Positions 34,119 to 44,600 are shown, numbered from the stretch's first letter. The stretch is DNA of 49,644 nt from Mariaggregatimicrobium sp964498785 (GCA_964498785.1 CAZCJL010000043.1:1-49644); one strand, 5' to 3'. Numbers and translations: made by a program. The notes: generated from the sequence alone by a model not told the origin.

Positions 34119-35717
34119 ATGACGAAGACGAACGTAACAGGTGATGAAGCTCTCGTATGGGGTACATTAAAAAATAAGGCCGGTTATATTGGCGGGCATA
34201 CGAAAATTTTTTCACAACTTGCAAAGGAACTGCCACAAAACATTTTCCCCCGTATTCATCCCGGTTGTGCTGGGAATATCTGCATCGAAATGGCGATCGG
34301 TGCGTCGTATGCGAATATTCGTTCTGTGCTATATTTTAAAAATTCGGAGTTTTGTCAGTGTTTATATTCGCTGCATCTTGCGTCACTTCATGAAATCAAT
34401 GCAGGAATCGTCGTCATTGTTCAGGATGATCCGGGAGCATGGAATTCACAAACAGAGCAGGATTTACGCGCAATAGCTGCCCTGCATTATTTTCCCTTAT
34501 TTGAACCGTCTTCTCCCCAGGAAGGATATGACATGATTGCCGAAGCGTTTCGTATTTCAGAAACATTTCGGCTGCCTGTAGTAATTCGAATCACGACAAG
34601 TTATATCCTCATGACATCAAATATCGATGTTAGAGAAAGTATAATTAAGGTCGATCACACTGAAATTATTGAAAAGAAATGGTTAAGCAATCCAAATGTT
34701 GCCTTGAAAAATCGCAGCAAATTAATTGCAAAATCTGATAAAATTGAATCTGTGCTTAATAAGTCGCGCTTTAACCAAATTATCGGATATGGCTCAAACC
34801 ATATCATTGTTAGCGGACAGGTGTTTACAAAACTATCCGAAGTGATTGGCAGTAGTCTGGAGAAAGAATTTACAATTTTAAAAATTGGCTTTTTATTTCC
34901 GCCGCCAATTAATAAAATAAAGTGCATTTTGGAGGATGCAACAAAAGTCCTTGTTTTGGAAGAAACTGACTCCTATTTTGAAACCATTGTTAAAGAAACT
35001 GCCCAGAGTAATAACCTTTCAATTCCTGTTTGGGGCCGTAAAACCGGTCACGTTCCCAAAAGCGGTGAATTATTTAAATGGCAGATTGAAGATATTTTAA
35101 CGAAATTTAAACCGGGGTTTACCTCTGCTGGTTTCTTTTTCCCATACCAGGAGAAAAAAGATCGCATTGATGAGGCAAAACTATGCTTTGGTTGTTCTTA
35201 TCACTCAATATTTAGTGATTTGATGGATGCATGCGACACCTATCCGACGGGCAAAGAACCGATCTTTATCGGTGATCCTGGCTGTCCGGCACGCCTGGCT
35301 GATCCACCATACGAAATGGTCAAAATTGTGAATTCTCCGGGTTCAGCTATCGGAATCGCCACAGGTATCGCTCGTTTTCTAAAAGATAGGCGTGTTGTTG
35401 CGGTAACAGATGATGTTTCCTTTTTCCTGGGTGGTTTAAACAGCCTCCTGGAAGCAGGGTTTATCCATGGGAATATCGTTGTGATGATTCTGGATACGTC
35501 CTATGTCCGGAAGGAGAAAAAAAATCTTGAACAAGACTTTGCTCATGAAATACTGCCGGAAACTTTTATTGAAGAACTGGTACTGTCATGTCATATAAAT
35601 TTTCATAAAGTTATTGAGGAATCGCAATTCGCAGAGATAAAATCTGTATTCAGAAGGGCAATCGATAATAACGGCCTGTCAGTGATCGTTATTAAAAATG
35701 TCTGCTCGCTTATTTAA
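34119..35717 (+). CDS. IorA-like 2-oxoacid:ferredoxin oxidoreductase protein, truncated and degenerate
   Basis: Resembles the alpha subunit of indolepyruvate:ferredoxin oxidoreductase. The N-terminal pyrimidine-binding domain begins VTGDEALVWG; the TPP domain from about residue 345 has CFGCSYHS (the CxGCPHR-type motif), IGDPGCPARLADPP, NSPGSAIGIATGIA and TDDVSFFLGG. Two departures matter: the TPP/Mg motif reads D-D-V-S in place of G-D-S-T, and ILDT replaces ILDN. The C-terminal double [4Fe-4S] ferredoxin domain of IorA is absent. No iorB lies nearby. It could be a paralogue acting with another partner or a protein that has lost the oxidoreductase function. The ATG at 34119 is preferred, with a TTG four codons upstream as an alternative; neither has a good ribosome site. 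Confidence 0.75.
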   Translation: MTKTNVTGDEALVWGTLKNKAGYIGGHTKIFSQLAKELPQNIFPRIHPGCAGNICIEMAIGASYANIRSVLYFKNSEFCQCLYSLHLASLHEINAGIVVIVQDDPGAWNSQTEQDLRAIAALHYFPLFEPSSPQEGYDMIAEAFRISETFRLPVVIRITTSYILMTSNIDVRESIIKVDHTEIIEKKWLSNPNVALKNRSKLIAKSDKIESVLNKSRFNQIIGYGSNHIIVSGQVFTKLSEVIGSSLEKEFTILKIGFLFPPPINKIKCILEDATKVLVLEETDSYFETIVKETAQSNNLSIPVWGRKTGHVPKSGELFKWQIEDILTKFKPGFTSAGFFFPYQEKKDRIDEAKLCFGCSYHSIFSDLMDACDTYPTGKEPIFIGDPGCPARLADPPYEMVKIVNSPGSAIGIATGIARFLKDRRVVAVTDDVSFFLGGLNSLLEAGFIHGNIVVMILDTSYVRKEKKNLEQDFAHEILPETFIEELVLSCHINFHKVIEESQFAEIKSVFRRAIDNNGLSVIVIKNVCSLI

Positions 35718-35800
35718 TAACAATTCGCAGCTAAATAGAATGCAGACGTTAATTGATAAATCGAATAAATTTAAATATTTTTTATTAGGAGGAAAGAGGA

Positions 35801-37051
35801 ATGAGTAATTCAAAAATTGAACACACATGTGTCGATCGCTTCCTGAAATATATAACTTATGATACACAATCTGCTGAGGTATCTGATACATATCCCAGTA
35901 CTTTGAAACAAAAAGACCTGGGTAAAGAACTTGTGAAAGAGCTTCGCGCGATGGGATTGAAAAACGCAACAATGGATGAACACGGATATGTGACTGCAAC
36001 GCTGGAGTCAAATATGGATAAACAGGTCCCTGCTATCGGTTTAATTGCTCACATGGACACATCCCCGGATGTGTCTGGCAAAGATGTGAAAGCAGTCATT
36101 CATAAAAAATATCAGGGCGGAGATATTGTTTTACCGAAAGACCCAGCGCAAATTATTCGGCGCGAAGACACCCCCGATCTTAAAGAACAGATCGGGAATG
36201 ATATTATCACCGCGGATGGAACGACGCTTCTTGGCGCTGATAATAAAGCAGGAATTGCCGAGATTTTTGATGCGGTAAATCATTTAATCAAAAATCTGGA
36301 CATCGAACATGGAAAGATTTGCATTGCCGTGACTCCGGATGAGGAAATAGGCGGCGGCACCACACATTTTGATGTAAAGTCTTTTGGCGCAGATTATGGC
36401 TATACGATTGACGGCGAAGGCGTTGGTGGTGTGGAAGACGAAACCTTCTGCGCGGACACGGTGACGATGACTATCAAAGGCCAGAACGTGCATCCGGGAT
36501 ACGCCAAAGGGAAAATGGTCAACGCAATCAAAGTGATGTCGGAAATAATTGATTCACTGCCCAAAGAAAGGTTATCTCCGGAAACCACAGAAAAGCGGGA
36601 AGGATACGTACATCCCAACAGCATCGAAGGCGGCGTGGAACAGGTGACAGTAAAATTTCTGATTCGTGATTTTACAGTGGAAGGATTGAAAGAGCATGAA
36701 AAATTCTTAAAAGAAATTGCAAATCAGGTGGTTGCGAAATATCCGAAAACAGAACTTGATTTTAAGGTGGATGAATCATACCGTAACATGAAATACAAAA
36801 TCAATGAAGATCCGAATGTGATGGATTATGCCCTAAAAGCCATTGAGCGCAGCGGTTTGAAGCCTTTTCGCGGGATCATTCGCGGCGGAACCGACGGCGC
36901 ACGACTGTCATTTGACGGACTGTTGACGCCGAATATTTTCACCGGCGGCCATAATTTCCACTCAAAGCTGGAATGGATTTCTGTACAGGATATGAAGAAA
37001 ACTGTCGAGGTGATTGTGAATCTGGTTCAGGTGTGGGCGGAGAAAGGATAG
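35801..37051 (+). CDS. pepT: Peptidase T (tripeptide aminopeptidase)
   Basis: Di-zinc M20B aminopeptidase that removes the N-terminal residue of tripeptides in the cytoplasm. Zinc and catalytic residues are visible: HMDTSPD (His84, Asp86), LLGADNKAG with the bridging Asp, TPDEEIGGG with the general-base Glu-Glu pair, the DGEGVGGVE region and the late His in GGHNFHSK. The 416 residues match E. coli PepT. A strong AGGAGG lies 11 bases before the ATG. It follows the IorA-like gene by 83 bp and is followed by a perfect 12-bp hairpin. Confidence 0.97.
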   Translation: MSNSKIEHTCVDRFLKYITYDTQSAEVSDTYPSTLKQKDLGKELVKELRAMGLKNATMDEHGYVTATLESNMDKQVPAIGLIAHMDTSPDVSGKDVKAVIHKKYQGGDIVLPKDPAQIIRREDTPDLKEQIGNDIITADGTTLLGADNKAGIAEIFDAVNHLIKNLDIEHGKICIAVTPDEEIGGGTTHFDVKSFGADYGYTIDGEGVGGVEDETFCADTVTMTIKGQNVHPGYAKGKMVNAIKVMSEIIDSLPKERLSPETTEKREGYVHPNSIEGGVEQVTVKFLIRDFTVEGLKEHEKFLKEIANQVVAKYPKTELDFKVDESYRNMKYKINEDPNVMDYALKAIERSGLKPFRGIIRGGTDGARLSFDGLLTPNIFTGGHNFHSKLEWISVQDMKKTVEVIVNLVQVWAEKG

Positions 37052-37068
37052 GTTTAAATAGAATAATC

Positions 37069-37100
37069 AGGACACTCCTGGTGTTCGGCAGGAGTGTCCT
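37069..37100 (+). terminator. Perfect 12-bp hairpin after pepT
   Basis: AGGACACTCCTG (37069-37080), 8-nt loop, CAGGAGTGTCCT (37089-37100). The position, 17 bp after the pepT stop, suits a terminator or RNA-stabilising hairpin, but no T-tract follows. Confidence 0.5.
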
Positions 37101-37229
37101 GAGTGTCGTGTCCAGCCTATTCTGGTATTAAAATTTTTTATTATTGCATGTCATATTTAATATTGATATATTTTATACTGAATAGACGAAAAAAATTTAT
37201 ATATAAAAAAGAGTTCCGAAGAGGAAGGT

Positions 37230-37544
37230 ATGTATGTTAGTGGGACAAGTTATGAACATGTGGGGCTAAATAAAGAAGAAGTTCTTGTAATGCTTGGTTT
37301 AACAATGAAGGTAGTCGAGTATATTTTACCACATTTTGCTTATGGTTGGATTCCGGGAGAATTACATTTTCAGTTTCCGCATTTAACCATGCTGCAAATA
37401 CATTCAGCTCTTGCGTACTATTGGGACCATCAGGAAGAACTTGATAAAGATATCGAGAATCGTTTGTTAGCAGTTGATCAATATCGACAATCGTCTGGGG
37501 AATCTCCACTTGTTGCACGGCTAAAAGCTAAGTGGCTAATCTAA
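37230..37544 (+). CDS. DUF433 family antitoxin-like protein
   Basis: A 104-residue protein matching the DUF433 group by YEHVGLN, MKVVEYIL, FAYGWIPGELHFQFPHLT, QIHSALAYYWDHQEELDKDI and the tail SPLVARLKAKWLI. DUF433 proteins have a helix-turn-helix-like fold and are usually the antitoxin partner of PIN-like DUF5615 toxins. The stop overlaps the ATG of exactly such a gene (TAATG), but that partner is broken. GAGGAAGG lies very close (1-2 bases) to the ATG, so the real start could be slightly downstream. This gene itself looks full length and uninterrupted. Confidence 0.85.
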   Translation: MYVSGTSYEHVGLNKEEVLVMLGLTMKVVEYILPHFAYGWIPGELHFQFPHLTMLQIHSALAYYWDHQEELDKDIENRLLAVDQYRQSSGESPLVARLKAKWLI

Positions 37545-37715
37545 TGGCGCTTGCGTTTTATTTGGACAGTCATGTGCCCAAGCGATAACAAATGGACTTC
37601 GCTTAAGAGGTGTGGATGTATACATACAGCACATGAAGATGGTGCGCATGAATACACCGATGATGAATTGCTGGATTGAGCCACTGAAGCAAACTATCTT
37701 TCTTTGGACGTTTAG
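37544..37715 (+). pseudogene. Broken DUF5615 PIN-like toxin gene
   Basis: Starts MALAFYLDSHVPK in one frame (37544-37582), continues AITNGLRLRGVDVY in the next (37582-37623; a G appears lost at AAGCG), then TAHEDGAHEYTDDELLD in the third (37626-37676; two extra bases), followed by TGA where an Arg codon is expected, ATEANYLSLDV, and a final TAG at 37713. Two frameshifts and one nonsense mutation are followed by loss of the C-terminal half (the family is about 110-120 residues). The acidic PIN-like residues of the first strand are still visible. It overlaps the DUF433 gene in the standard toxin-antitoxin order. Confidence 0.85.
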
Positions 37716-37774
37716 AGTCTATCATAAAAATCAATACAGTTTAGTTCCGAGTTATCAATAAATTTGGAGACTGT

Positions 37775-40700
37775 ATGCCATCAATTAAAGATTTTTTTAC
37801 TCAGCTCGGTTTTACGTTTGGGAATAAAGAGCAAGATCTTAAACCGTACTATTTAGCTTTTCCTGATAATATCGAGCTCTCTCAAAAATTAAAAAATAAA
37901 GTTTATGTTTATAACTGCATGAACTTTTCGAATACATCGTTTTATTTATTTACTGTTCCCCTCAACAAAGAAGAATTATATGAAATTCGTCGTTTTATCT
38001 GGAACCAAAATAAGTATGATCTCTATTTTACTATATCAAATGGAAGCCAGAATAATCTTGAATATTCAATATATTATGCCCAGTCTAATCCACGATCACC
38101 ATTAAAAATTGATCAATTCAAAGGTAATAATGAAGATACAGATAAACTGGATAGAATTAGGAAATGGAAATTTAATTCAGGAGCTTTTTGGTACGAGTAT
38201 GTAAAAATTCAAGGAAAAATTAAAAGTATAAAAAAAATAGATGAAGAATTAATAAGTACCTTGAAGCGACTTCGAAATGATTTAATGAAAGTTTATGATA
38301 ATTGCGAAGGGAAAAAAGAAATAGTACAGGCGTTAATTGATAGGACGCTATACATTAAATATTTAGAAGATAATCATATTATTAATTCTGATTTTTACTC
38401 TCATTATTTTGAAGATAAAAGTTTAACATATAAATCTTTACTTAAACCGGAAAACAAAGCGAAAATTAATAAGCTTTTTTCGCTAATAAATAGTCTATTT
38501 AAAAATGTTCTTTTCAGAACCCCCCAGATTAGAAATGATGATCTCTCGAATGATGCTCTCTATTCTATTTATCATTTCATTAGCGGAACAAGAGCTGATG
38601 GTCAACTATCGTTGTTTGATTTTAAGTTTGATGTTTTGCCTGTGGAATTTATAGGAAATATATATGAAGTGTTTTTAGAGGAGCAACAACGGCAAGAAGG
38701 AATTTATTATACACCAAGAAAACTTGCTAAATTAATAGTTGATGAAACAATTACTCAAATAGGAACGGTGTTGGATCCCAGTTGTGGATCGGGGATTTTT
38801 CTTGTCCTTGCATTTAGAAAAATGAAAGAGTACGCTAAAGAACCTCAGGATATCCGGGAAAAAATAAATTTTAGGAATAAATTAGCTAAAGACAATGTCT
38901 TTGGTATTGAGAAACAAGCAGAAGCTAGAAGATTAGCAATCTTTTCATTATATTTGGAACTATTACAAGGATTGGATACTGATGAAATTAATAAATTTAT
39001 TAAAGAAAAGCTAATAAATGAAACTGAGAATAGCTTATTTCTACATGATATTTCAGAAAATATTATAAATGAGAATTCACTTGAAATAGAAAAAGGAAAA
39101 ATTCCACACGAAAACTTGAGATTTGATTTTATTGTCGGAAATCCTCCTTTTGGTAAAATAAATGAAAGAAATACTGTTGAAGATAAATTTCTCAAGAATC
39201 ATGCTATTGATGTTTTTGATGAAGAATCTAATACAAATATTGAATATAGAATTGAGGATTTAGTATCGGATAGACAAATATCACAATGTTTTATGCTTAG
39301 AATTAAAGATTGGGCAAAATTGAAAACGTCTTTTGGGTTTGTGTTAAATACGGCAAGTTTTTATAACGAACGAGCTGAAAATTTCCAAACCTTTTTCTTT
39401 AAATATTTTCAGCTTGAAAAATTTTATGAACTATCCCGAGTAAAAAAAATACTATTCCGAAAAGCACAAGAAAATGTCTGTGCTTTGATTTTTAAAAATA
39501 AAAAAATTAATAATAACCGATTTGATTATCAACCTGTATACCTTGAGAAATTTTCAGAAATATTTAATTTATTAATAATTCATAAAGACAAGGGAATTAG
39601 TCTTGAACAGAAAGAAATATTAACAAATAAAATCAAATTGCGTGATTATTTAATAGGAAATGAATATGATAGAAAATTATTGGCATATTTATCAGCAAAC
39701 GATAAACTCAGTAGTTATATTATTGATAATAAAGAAAATTTTGCTGTTGGTATTAGAATAACTGGTAGTGATAAAATAAGCAAGACTGATAACAGATATA
39801 ATGAATTAACTAAAGATAATAAGAGAAAATACTTTACTGAAGTGAAATCAAGTTTCATTAGCAAAGAAAAAACGGAAATTTATACTATTCCATATATTGA
39901 ATATAAAGATATTAATTCATTTAATTTAACGATCAATAAATATGTGAGCGAAGAAGATATAAGAGAAAAACGATTTAGGAGAAATAAAGATATTGCATTT
40001 TTTAAAAGCGATAAAATTTTGCTTCGAAAAATACCGATTAAGAATCCAGTCTATATTTATGAAGCCGTTTACTTCAATGAAACGTTATGTTTCCCTGATG
40101 GCGTATTTTGTATTAGATTAAAGAATCCTCATTATTATAAATTTATAATAGCAATTCTAAACTCTAAATTAATAAGTTATTATATTAATCAACTTCATCT
40201 AAAAAGAAGTCTTGGCTCCTTTCCTCATATTGGAAAATTTACAATAAGAAACCTACCTGTGCCAAAGATAAAATATGAAGATTTGATTGAAATAAATAAG
40301 TTGGTTGATAAGATTATGAATAAGAGATATAATTCAAAGGAGATATATGATAAACTTGACAATGTTGTCTTTGATTTATATAACCTATCCATTCTTGAAA
40401 AAAGAAGAATAGAAGATTTTTTTGCCGAAAGCCGAGAGGTAAACGAAAGTGATCTCGATGAATATAGAAAACACTTATCACAAACTCTTGAAATCCACTT
40501 TGTAACTCAACCAATTATCAAAGCTTATATTGGCACTAATCTACCATTTAAAATGGTAGTTGTAGCTATGTATTTTAATCATCAAGAAAATCATCAACCC
40601 AGCGAGAATAAATATATTCAATATATTTTACAGGAAATTATATCTATCAATCCTGATGAGAATTTTATTACACTAAAAGAAAAGGTGTTCGGAAAAGACT

Positions 40701-40795
40701 GTATTTATTTTTTAAAAGACAACAACTATCTGAATTGGACAACTACAAAAGCGTATGAAGATGGGCAGGAAGTACTAAAACGGTTAAGAGGATGA
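37775..40795 (+). CDS. Large N6-adenine DNA methylase with specificity region (Type IIG/Eco57I-like)
   Basis: A 1,006-residue protein. The catalytic core has SAM motif I LDPSCGSGIFL (333-343), preceded by the QEGIYYTPRKLAKLIVD entry helix, and motif IV NPPFG (456-460), so it should methylate adenine N6. A C-terminal region (about 650-900) with two degenerate recognition halves (for example ISYYINQLHLKRSLGSFPHIG and NLPVPK) looks like a TaqI-type target-recognition domain. The N-terminal 320 residues are not recognised and show no obvious PD-(D/E)XK motif. It overlaps the next gene by 4 bp. The DNA is markedly more AT-rich than on both sides (Lys/Asn/Ile codons dominate), consistent with horizontal acquisition. 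With its partner it forms a probable restriction-modification or defence module. Confidence 0.86.
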   Translation: MPSIKDFFTQLGFTFGNKEQDLKPYYLAFPDNIELSQKLKNKVYVYNCMNFSNTSFYLFTVPLNKEELYEIRRFIWNQNKYDLYFTISNGSQNNLEYSIYYAQSNPRSPLKIDQFKGNNEDTDKLDRIRKWKFNSGAFWYEYVKIQGKIKSIKKIDEELISTLKRLRNDLMKVYDNCEGKKEIVQALIDRTLYIKYLEDNHIINSDFYSHYFEDKSLTYKSLLKPENKAKINKLFSLINSLFKNVLFRTPQIRNDDLSNDALYSIYHFISGTRADGQLSLFDFKFDVLPVEFIGNIYEVFLEEQQRQEGIYYTPRKLAKLIVDETITQIGTVLDPSCGSGIFLVLAFRKMKEYAKEPQDIREKINFRNKLAKDNVFGIEKQAEARRLAIFSLYLELLQGLDTDEINKFIKEKLINETENSLFLHDISENIINENSLEIEKGKIPHENLRFDFIVGNPPFGKINERNTVEDKFLKNHAIDVFDEESNTNIEYRIEDLVSDRQISQCFMLRIKDWAKLKTSFGFVLNTASFYNERAENFQTFFFKYFQLEKFYELSRVKKILFRKAQENVCALIFKNKKINNNRFDYQPVYLEKFSEIFNLLIIHKDKGISLEQKEILTNKIKLRDYLIGNEYDRKLLAYLSANDKLSSYIIDNKENFAVGIRITGSDKISKTDNRYNELTKDNKRKYFTEVKSSFISKEKTEIYTIPYIEYKDINSFNLTINKYVSEEDIREKRFRRNKDIAFFKSDKILLRKIPIKNPVYIYEAVYFNETLCFPDGVFCIRLKNPHYYKFIIAILNSKLISYYINQLHLKRSLGSFPHIGKFTIRNLPVPKIKYEDLIEINKLVDKIMNKRYNSKEIYDKLDNVVFDLYNLSILEKRRIEDFFAESREVNESDLDEYRKHLSQTLEIHFVTQPIIKAYIGTNLPFKMVVVAMYFNHQENHQPSENKYIQYILQEIISINPDENFITLKEKVFGKDCIYFLKDNNYLNWTTTKAYEDGQEVLKRLRG

Positions 40796-41532
40796 TGGAA
40801 GATTATATAATTGTTCCAAGACAAAAACCATTTCCAAAAATGATAGATGCCTATAAAGAGTTTGATGATGAGGCGTGGAAGAACTATATTCTTTCTTTTC
40901 TATTACAATATTGCAAAGATGTTGATAAAAATCAAGTTGCTAAAATTATTGAAACTGAAAAAAATAATAAACAAAGCAAGGTCGAAGAAGTGCTCAAAAA
41001 ACATATTAGAAAGTGGTTTATAAACAATATTAGGTTTTGTGAATATGGATTTATTATCAATAGGGAATCACATGTTGAAGGGGAACAAGAAGGTTTTTAT
41101 GATTTAAAATTTCAACATAGTTTTTGGGATAATAATAAAAAATATTTTGCATTTGAGTGTAAAAATCTTGATAATCCTATGGATACATGTGTTTCAGGAT
41201 ATGTTTACAAATCATCAAAAGACAAAGATGACGGTGGTGTCTTCCGGTTTATCATAAAGAAATATGCACCGGATTTAGATTTTGGTGGCATGATTGGCTT
41301 CTTAATATACGGAAAGCTAGAAAATGCAATTGATAAAATTCTTGAAAAATTAGAAAATTTGGATTTAACTGATAAACATATTGGAAAAATAATGAGCCCT
41401 GGTATTGTTAAAAATTCCATAGCTGGTAATAAAAACACTTTTCAGAGCAACCATATTTGTTATAACTCTACTACGAAACAATATTCATCGATACTATTGT
41501 ACCACATTATTATTGATTTTCAGATCAGATGA
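40792..41532 (+). CDS. Putative PD-(D/E)XK restriction endonuclease (246 aa)
   Basis: The start overlaps the methylase stop (ATGATGG), a coupled junction. Not a recognised family, but residues 100-124 read E...GFYDLKF...KYFAFECK: an acidic residue (Asp104), a 15-17-residue strand-turn and E122-x-K124, the spacing of the PD-(D/E)XK nuclease core, with E97/E100 as possible extra ligands. The N-terminal 75 residues are helical and the C-terminus (175-246) is strand-rich. Function as the cleavage partner of the methylase is inferred from this motif and the operon. Base composition is as AT-rich as the methylase gene. It could also be an accessory protein with a non-catalytic fold. Confidence 0.65.
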   Translation: MMEDYIIVPRQKPFPKMIDAYKEFDDEAWKNYILSFLLQYCKDVDKNQVAKIIETEKNNKQSKVEEVLKKHIRKWFINNIRFCEYGFIINRESHVEGEQEGFYDLKFQHSFWDNNKKYFAFECKNLDNPMDTCVSGYVYKSSKDKDDGGVFRFIIKKYAPDLDFGGMIGFLIYGKLENAIDKILEKLENLDLTDKHIGKIMSPGIVKNSIAGNKNTFQSNHICYNSTTKQYSSILLYHIIIDFQIR

Positions 41533-41606
41533 TGAACCCGCAACATCAATATCCACAATTATATGAAAGCTATTGAGCTAACTATTCGAAAAGAAAGGAG
41601 AATCTC

Positions 41607-44600
41607 ATGTCACGAAAGCTTCATGCAATCCTGCTGATACTTTTTCTTTTGCTAATCCACAGTCAATCAGGCTATTCACAAATCGACGTCCGTTTATACC
41701 AACCTCCTCCCAATCAACTAACTGTAGAGCATCTCTGGAATTTTGATCTCATCAATAATACAACGCAAACGTTTTACGTGTCATTGACCGGCATCGCAAC
41801 AGAAGTGGACGCCGGTTTGATATTTGAAGCACGGTCATCATCTTTTGAACTGCCGCCGGGATTTAAGCGGGTGACTGTCCCGGAGATCAGCCCGATAAGC
41901 GTCAGCTATTCTAATCCGGGTTATGAAGATATCGTGCTGAAAACAGGGAGCGTGCCGACCGGGAATTATGAAATTTGTATCATTGTGATTGATGAGGAGT
42001 CGGGCGGGCAACTCGGTAGGGATTGCGTGCAACAATTCGTGGAGCATACGCAGCCGCCGCAACTCATTTCGCCATTTGATGAAGCGATATTATCAGAACC
42101 ATTTCCGGTGTTTACCTGGATGCATCCCGGAATGACTGACGGAACATACACCCTGAAAATTGTGGAAATTTTAGACGGACAGACGCCGCTGGAAGCGATC
42201 CAGTCAAATCTGCCCTGGTTTGAAGGACCGGATATTGCCGGAACCTCGTTCCAGTATCCGATCAGCGCGCGGGAGATGACCCGCGGGCAAAAATACACCT
42301 GGCAGGTTCTGGTCAGTTTGGATGATGCCGAATTCGGCGCCAGCGAAATCCGGACGTTCACGTATGGCGAAACCGGGGACGTGACTGCGACAATTCAATT
42401 ATTGAATCCGCAGCGGGACGAGGCGCTTTCTACCAATAAACCGTATTTTGAATGGAGCGCGACCGATGTGGCCGGCGCATCGTTCACATTAACGATGTGG
42501 CAAATCCCGCAGGAGTTAGCCACTTCAACAGCAGGTGATCTGCAATTGTTTGAGTGGCGGGATCCGAATCAGGCAGATGCGACGCTGCATATCTATCAAT
42601 TACAACCGGATCTTGTTCAGGAATTGAATGGTTCCGGGATGGATATGGTAAATGTTCTGTCAGACTATGCCCCGGTTTCTTTGCTGGAACCATTTTTCCA
42701 GAGAACGGGCATTGAGGGGCAATCATATCGCTATTCGGAAACAGGAGAAAAACGACTGCTCAATCGACGCTATTTTGTCTGGCAAATTACCGCGATGGCG
42801 GATGATCAAATTTTAGCGAAAAGCCCGGTGGGTAAATTTCAAATTTTTCAGGAATACGTTCAGCCGCCCGGCGCCGGGTATGGTTCGCTTGTGGATGGCC
42901 GAATTTTCGGGCGGAGTTTTCTGCTTCAAAAAAAAGTATATGAGGATTTAACAAAGGCATCCCCGGAAATAACATCTGAAAATATCTTGTTTGAACAGGA
43001 TACATTACAAGAGTCATTTTCTGTCGCCTGGAAAGATACGATTGCAAAGGTAAAAGCCGGAGATAACTTTACTCTGGCGATTTCCGTACTTGATAACTTC
43101 AGCGCTACTGTGGCGATGAATATGCATTATCGCAATGCTGCGGATTCGGTCTGGAAATTGATTGGAGCAGATTCTGATAGCGCCGATGGCTGGAATGTGA
43201 CCTGGAATACGGAAAATATGACAGACGGGTTTTATGAAATCCGTGTTCAGGCAGTCAACCAGAATAACGATATTGCGACGAATTATATGGCGGTTCAGGT
43301 TGGTGATTTACCGCGGCCGTCAGAAATTGCATTGAATGAAAACCAGGTTGTTTTCAGTGTTGATATATCAGAAGCAGATATCCGTCGCAAGCTCAATGAA
43401 GCAGAACGAGAGCGAAACCGCGCCAGTCAGGAGCGGGAGCGACGCAGGGAACTGGAAAGACAACGAAATCAGCGAGCACGAGACTATCGTAATGCAAGCA
43501 CTCGTGCGGAAGAATTACGCCGCATCGACGAAGTGCTTGATAATATGCCCACGACATTTCAGGGACGGGTGCAAACATTGCTCGATTCGTTGAAAGCTAT
43601 CCGCAACCGGGCTGGCGGCGTACCCAATCAGGCAGCGTTGCAGGCTGCTGTGAATGATGCACAGCAGCGATTAAATGATTGCCAAAAACGGTTGGAGGAT
43701 TTAAAGCAGGAGCAACAACAGTTACAACAGAAACGGGACGATCTGAAAAAACAGCAGGATGATCTGCTAAAACAGCTTGATCAAATGCATCATGATGACG
43801 GCTGGATTGGCGAAAGCGGTTTTCACGATGACGGTCGCGTCTGGTGGGGGTATGTTGGTGATGAAAATTCAACCTTAAGATGGGGGGCGCCGGGGCATAC
43901 TCACGTCAGGCAATTGCAGCGGAATATCAAAGACTTGAACAGTGAATACCGGAATACGCTGGCACAATTAGAACAACTGGCAGCATCTATTGCAGAGGTA
44001 GAGGATGATTGCGCTGAGTTGGAAGAACAATTAAAACAGGCGCAGGAAGCGAAGAAGAACGGGGATGAATATCAGGCAACGCAAACCACGATCGATGAAA
44101 TTTGCCGGGAGATTCGGTCATTGATGCAGCCATTGGTTGAATGGTGCAATGATAACCCGGATCACTGCAATTTTGGCCAGCAATTAGATCAATTGTCAGA
44201 AGATTGTCCGGAGGATGAAGCTGGATGGCAGCGATTCTGGCGGGATTTTGATAATGTGAAAAATCGTAAGAAATCACAGGAGGATACTTTTGGCAGAGAG
44301 GCGGAAAGAGCCGGCGAGGATATCGGCGGTCTGGATGATGAAATTGAAGAAGCCAATGAAGAGGCAAGGGAACATGAGCGTAACGCCCGGGATGCCGAAG
44401 CCGAAGCCGAGCGATTGAGACAGGAGCGAGCCAGGCAAATCAAAGAGGAGGCGCGGCGGCGGCGTCAGCAACAACAGCAACAGGATGTGGAGAATCAACG
44501 AATTCGACGCCTGCTGCAACGGGCGGAGAACGAAGACGAAAGCGCAATCCGCCAGTTGATGACAGAATTTGGATTATCAGCTATCGGCGAAACAAGTCAG

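Noticed and set aside
37069..37100. Hairpin considered as a recombination or attachment site
   Set aside because: No integrase, no direct repeats and no second copy seen; a transcript-end hairpin is simpler.
37230..37544. Suspected frameshifts inside the DUF433 gene
   Set aside because: The family pattern (MKVVE..., AYGW, QIHSALAYYWDHQ) is satisfied in a single frame; only the partner gene is broken.
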